Shown in pieces: positions 14,601 to 16,806 of a stretch of DNA of 16,806 nucleotides; within the stretch, counting starts at the first letter, position 1, and the number at the start of each line of letters is the position of its first letter. The notes under the pieces were generated by a model. The model was not told where the DNA came from, did not search any database, and saw nothing but the letters and a program-made list of their open reading frames with translations. A program made the translations under genes and the position numbers. The stretch comes from Thermoplasmata archaeon (GTDB lineage: Archaea; Thermoplasmatota; Thermoplasmata; GCA-020350865). Location: the NCBI GenBank assembly GCA_020351895.1, contig CP070672.1, positions 393,856 through 410,661 on the forward strand. Reading direction: 5' to 3'.

Positions 14601-16806
14601 ATCTTGCAGGTAACGATCTGGTAGCTGGAGCGGTTCCAAATCCCTGGGAATTTACAACCGAGGATGTAGTTGGTCCACAGATAAGTTCTACTACTCCTGC
14701 AAACGGGACTATAGATGTTCTTATAACTGCAAATATTGTGGTTAATTTCAATGAAGAAATGAACACAAGCTCAGTAACTTATACATGCACTCCTGATCCC
14801 CTAGGATGGACTGTTGTGTGGAGTAATGGTAACCAGACAGCAACTTACTCTCATAACGATTTTGCTAGCGATACAACATACACATTCGAAATCACAGGTG
14901 GAAAGGACTTAGATGGCAATGATCTGGTTGCAGGAGCGGTTCCAAATCCCTGGGAGTTCACGACCGAGGATGTTGCGGGGCCACAGATAAGCTCTACCTC
15001 CCCTGCAAATGGGACTATAGATGTTCTTATAACTGCTGATATTGTGGTTAATTTCAATGAAGAAATGAACACATCATCCGTAACCTATACATGCGCTCCT
15101 GATCCTTTGGGATGGAGCGTTGTATGGAGTGCTGGAAACACAACCGCCACATATTCACACAACGACTTTGCCAGTGAAACCACCTACACATTCGAAATTA
15201 CAGGTGGCAAGGACTTGGTAGGTAATGACCTGGTGGCAGGAGCAGTTCCAAATCCATGGATGTTCACAACTGAGGATGTAATTTCTCCTGAGATAACTGT
15301 TACTTCACCCGTCAATGGCACCACCAATGTGCTGGTAAATGCCAATATTGTGGTTACCTTCAGTGAGGAGATGAACACTTCTTCTATAACCTATACATGC
15401 GCTCCTGATCCTTTGGGATGGATCGTTGTATGGAGTGCTGGAAACACCACAGCCACTTATTCACATAATGACTTTGCCAGCGAAACCACATACACATTCG
15501 AAATTACAGATGGAAAGGATTTAGCTGGTAATGATTTTGTTGCAGGAGCGGTTCCAAATCCTTGGGAATTCACAACTGAGGATGTCGTTGGGCCGCAGAT
15601 AAGTTCCACTACCCCTTCAAATGGAACAATTGATGTTCTTATTACCGCCGACATCGTGGTGATCTTCAGCGAGGAAATGAATACCTCGTCAGTGACCTAC
15701 ACTTGCACTCCTGATCCTTTTGGGTGGATTGTGGTATGGAGTGCCGGTAATACAACCGCTACCTATTCACATAATGACTTTGCCAGTGAAACAACATATT
15801 CTTTCGAAATTACTGGTGGAAAAGATTTAGCAGACATCGATCTGGTTGCTGGAGCCGTGCCTAATCCCTGGGAATTCACTACCGAGGATGTGATAGCACC
15901 AGAGATAATCTCAACATCTCCAGTAAACGGGACAATTGATGTTCTTATCACTGCTGATGTTGTTGTGACCTTCAGCGAGGAGATGAACATATCCTCAGTG
16001 ACCTTCACATGCACACCCGATCCAGCTGGGTGGATTGTGGTATGGAGTGCTGGAAACACAACCGCCACATATTCACACAATGACTTTTCCAGTGAGACCA
16101 TATACACATTCGAAATCACAGGTGGAAAAGATTTAGCAGGCAATGATCTAATTGCAGGCGCCGTACCAAATCCCTGGGAATTCACGACCGAGGATGTAAT
16201 AGCGCCAGAGATAAGTTCGACTACTCCTGCAAACGGGGCTTTTGATGTGCTAATAAATGCCGATGTCGTGGTAACCTTCAGTGAGGAAATGAACATATCC
16301 TCAGTGACATACGCGTGCACACCCGATCCTGGAGGATGGATCGTTGTTTGGAGTGCTGGTAACACCATTGCCACATATTCACACAATGACTTTGACAGTG
16401 AAACCACCTATACATTCGAAGTAACGGGTGGAAAAGACCTGGCAGATATTGATCTGGTTGCAGGAGCCGTTCCGAATCCATGGACGTTCACAACAGAGGA
16501 TGTCATAGCACCGGAAATAAGTTCCACCACTCCCTCAAGTGGGGCAATGGATGTTCTAATAAATGCCGATGTTGTGGTAACATTCACCGAGGAAATGAAT
16601 ACATCTTCTGTGACTTACACATGCACACCTGATCCTGGTGGATGGAGTGTTGTATGGAGTGGTGGCAATATCATGGTAATATATTCGCATAATGACTTTG
16701 CCAGCGAAACCACATACACATTCGAAATAACTGGTGGAAAAGACCTGGCTGACAATGATCTAGCTGCTGGAGCGGTGCCTAATCCGTGGTCATTTACTTC
16801 AGAGGA
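11696..16806 (+). CDS. Giant secreted surface protein: beta-helix plus tandem Big_5 (SbsA Ig-like) repeats, C-terminus beyond the window
   Basis: The frame is open for at least 1703 codons to the window edge. A signal peptide (hydrophobic core about 6-25, likely cut after VSA at residue 31) leads to an amphipathic opening and NosD-type beta-helix coils rich in Asn (about 35-345). These end in the usual NosD closing segment (NWWSDYSGTDGDGDGIGDTPYDI, here about 341-363 and written in part: GDGDGIGDTPYDI). A divergent Big_5-like domain covers 379-482. From residue 483 come 12 units of exactly 102 residues, each with VVxF-x-EEMN, a single Cys in T/A-C-T/A/S-PDP, GW-x-VVWS, YSHNDF, GGKDL and NPW-x-FTTEDV. 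Big_5 domains are Ig-like spacers of S-layer and adhesion proteins, so a stalk or cell-surface role is likely. The ligand is unknown and the membrane anchor is not in view. N-x-S/T sequons are abundant. Confidence 0.9.
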   Translation, partial: MTKLKAVLLIVMFASMYLLGILFLIPEHVSAEEYVSGSIGSDTTWNLTNSPYIVVGNVTVESGVTLTIEAGVEVKFNGSYSLIVNGTLNATGTSSLPINFTSNQTTPTEGDWESIRLQGKNNTLNFCQISYGDNPLYINGSDTNNSIRNCNIFNNTGDGIILNDTSENMLFNLILYLNEGNGITISDSYNNTMENSSVTQNNGSGIYIISSDYIIIDNSNISSNILDGIFLENSNGSTFRHNTLFDNNGTGINLTSFSSNNIMEINNITFNDYSGIFITGNSNSNIILRNNIANNSAVGLNITGATDNLIHHNNFESSGQNAYDSTNQLNFWDNGNEGNWWSDYSGTDGDGDGIGDTPYDIPDGGSKDFYPLMDPVNLSAPIIENTVPDDGAENISVNPQISITFSNEMNKTATENATTMSGGVNPTNFVWSNGNKTMTFEPSSTLDSETTYTVNVSTDAKDMQENILQLNYQFSFTTEDAIAPQISSTTPANGTIDVLITADVVVNFNEEMNTSSVTYTCTPDPLGWSVVWSNGNQTATYSHNDFASETTYTFNIIGGKDLAGNDLVAGAVPNPWEFTTEDVVGPQITSTTPANGTIDVLITADIVVNFNEEMNTSSVTYTCTPDPLGWSVVWSNGNQTATYSHNDFASETTYTFEITGGKDLAGNDLVAGAVPNPWEFTTEDVVAPEISSTTPANGTIDVLITADIVVNFNEEMNTSSVTYTCTPDPLGWTVVWSNGNQTATYSHNDFDSETTYIFNVTGGKDLAGNDLIAGPVPNLWEFTTEDVAGPQISSTTPANGTIDVLINADVVVTFNEEMNTSSVTYTCSPDPLGWTVVWSVGNTTATYSHNDFTSETLYTFEITGGKDLAGNDLVAGAVPNPWEFTTEDVVAPEISSTTPANGTIDVLITADVVVNFNEEMNTSSVTYTCTPDPLGWSVVWSNGNQTATYSHNDFASETTYTFEITGGKDLAGNDLVAGAVPNPWEFTTEDVVGPQISSTTPANGTIDVLITANIVVNFNEEMNTSSVTYTCTPDPLGWTVVWSNGNQTATYSHNDFASDTTYTFEITGGKDLDGNDLVAGAVPNPWEFTTEDVAGPQISSTSPANGTIDVLITADIVVNFNEEMNTSSVTYTCAPDPLGWSVVWSAGNTTATYSHNDFASETTYTFEITGGKDLVGNDLVAGAVPNPWMFTTEDVISPEITVTSPVNGTTNVLVNANIVVTFSEEMNTSSITYTCAPDPLGWIVVWSAGNTTATYSHNDFASETTYTFEITDGKDLAGNDFVAGAVPNPWEFTTEDVVGPQISSTTPSNGTIDVLITADIVVIFSEEMNTSSVTYTCTPDPFGWIVVWSAGNTTATYSHNDFASETTYSFEITGGKDLADIDLVAGAVPNPWEFTTEDVIAPEIISTSPVNGTIDVLITADVVVTFSEEMNISSVTFTCTPDPAGWIVVWSAGNTTATYSHNDFSSETIYTFEITGGKDLAGNDLIAGAVPNPWEFTTEDVIAPEISSTTPANGAFDVLINADVVVTFSEEMNISSVTYACTPDPGGWIVVWSAGNTIATYSHNDFDSETTYTFEVTGGKDLADIDLVAGAVPNPWTFTTEDVIAPEISSTTPSSGAMDVLINADVVVTFTEEMNTSSVTYTCTPDPGGWSVVWSGGNIMVIYSHNDFASETTYTFEITGGKDLADNDLAAGAVPNPWSFTSE
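13142..16806 (+). repeat. Tandem array of 12 units of exactly 306 bp
   Basis: Units begin at 13142, 13448, 13754, 14060, 14366, 14672, 14978, 15284, 15590, 15896, 16202 and 16508. The spacing is 306 bp each time with no insertion or deletion; the last unit lacks its final 7 bp. Units 1-7 share F-N-EEMN, units 8-11 F-S-EEMN and unit 12 F-T-EEMN. WSNGNQT is typical of units 1-3, 5 and 6, and WSAGNTT of units 7-10. Most differences are synonymous or conservative, which suggests selection on the protein together with some sequence exchange between units. Confidence 0.95.
13697..13773 (+). repeat. 77-bp block identical to 14309-14385, two units apart
   Basis: The stretch across the unit 2/3 junction, from GATCTGGTTGCAGG to AGATAAGTTCTAC, is identical by eye to the unit 4/5 junction 612 bp later. 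Flanking positions differ on both sides. This marks a recent exchange or duplication between units. Confidence 0.75.

Noticed and set aside
13627..16481. A series of similar minus-strand ORFs (starting MFISSLK...) recurring about every 306 bp
   Set aside because: They are the reverse complement of the tandem Big_5 units. Their similarity only mirrors the plus-strand repeat, and they lack ribosome sites of their own.
13142..16806. Repeat array considered as CRISPR or a satellite
   Set aside because: The units are 306 bp, contiguous without spacers, stay in frame and encode a coherent exported protein domain.
1..16806. tRNA, rRNA, insertion sequence or integrase signals
   Set aside because: No tRNA cloverleaf arms, rRNA stretches, transposase motifs or target-site duplications were seen in the intergenic regions or frames.

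Overview
The window looks like a chromosomal segment from an archaeon, most likely a Thermoplasmatota-type euryarchaeote (for example a marine benthic lineage). This assignment is inferred from gene content and signals, not from a marker gene. The supporting evidence is: archaeal TATA boxes about 25 bp before predicted transcript starts, GGTG/AGGAGG-type ribosome binding sites with several TTG/GTG starts, a porCDAB pyruvate:ferredoxin oxidoreductase operon, a stand-alone AsnC/Lrp-type regulator, a CooC-like nickel-insertion ATPase, and large secreted NosD-type beta-helix and Big_5 (SbsA Ig-like) surface proteins.

Layout. Positions 1-1964 (minus) hold the N-terminal 654 codons of a secreted beta-helix protein that runs off the left edge. 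A divergent promoter region leads to a small membrane-anchored LEA2/WHy-domain protein (2154-2627, plus), which converges on a CooC-like ATPase (2650-3450, minus). Next come a lipoprotein serpin (3587-4855, minus) and a GT-C type membrane glycosyltransferase (5123-6550, minus). A divergent intergenic region with inverted repeats then starts the porC-porD-porA-porB operon (6784-9692, plus). After a 344-bp gap with T-rich terminators and one possible small ORF there is an Lrp/AsnC regulator (10037-10489, plus). It converges on a metallo-beta-lactamase-fold hydrolase (10619-11533, minus). From 11696 to the right edge (plus) runs a giant secreted protein of at least 1703 codons: signal peptide, beta-helix, one divergent Big_5-like domain, then 12 tandem units of exactly 306 bp (102 residues each), the last one cut by the window end.

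How the parts fit. The core metabolism is pyruvate/acetyl-CoA interconversion with ferredoxin (PorCDAB). The CooC-like protein implies a CO dehydrogenase or similar nickel enzyme elsewhere in the genome. The rest is cell-envelope biology: two large secreted or surface proteins, a lipoprotein protease inhibitor, an envelope glycosyltransferase and a membrane LEA2 protein. The most unusual signal is the indel-free 306-bp repeat array, in which every unit carries one cysteine and most units carry three N-glycosylation sequons. Next is the serpin, with an intact inhibitory hinge and an elongated Gly/Ser reactive loop. No rRNA, tRNA, CRISPR array or insertion sequence was seen.
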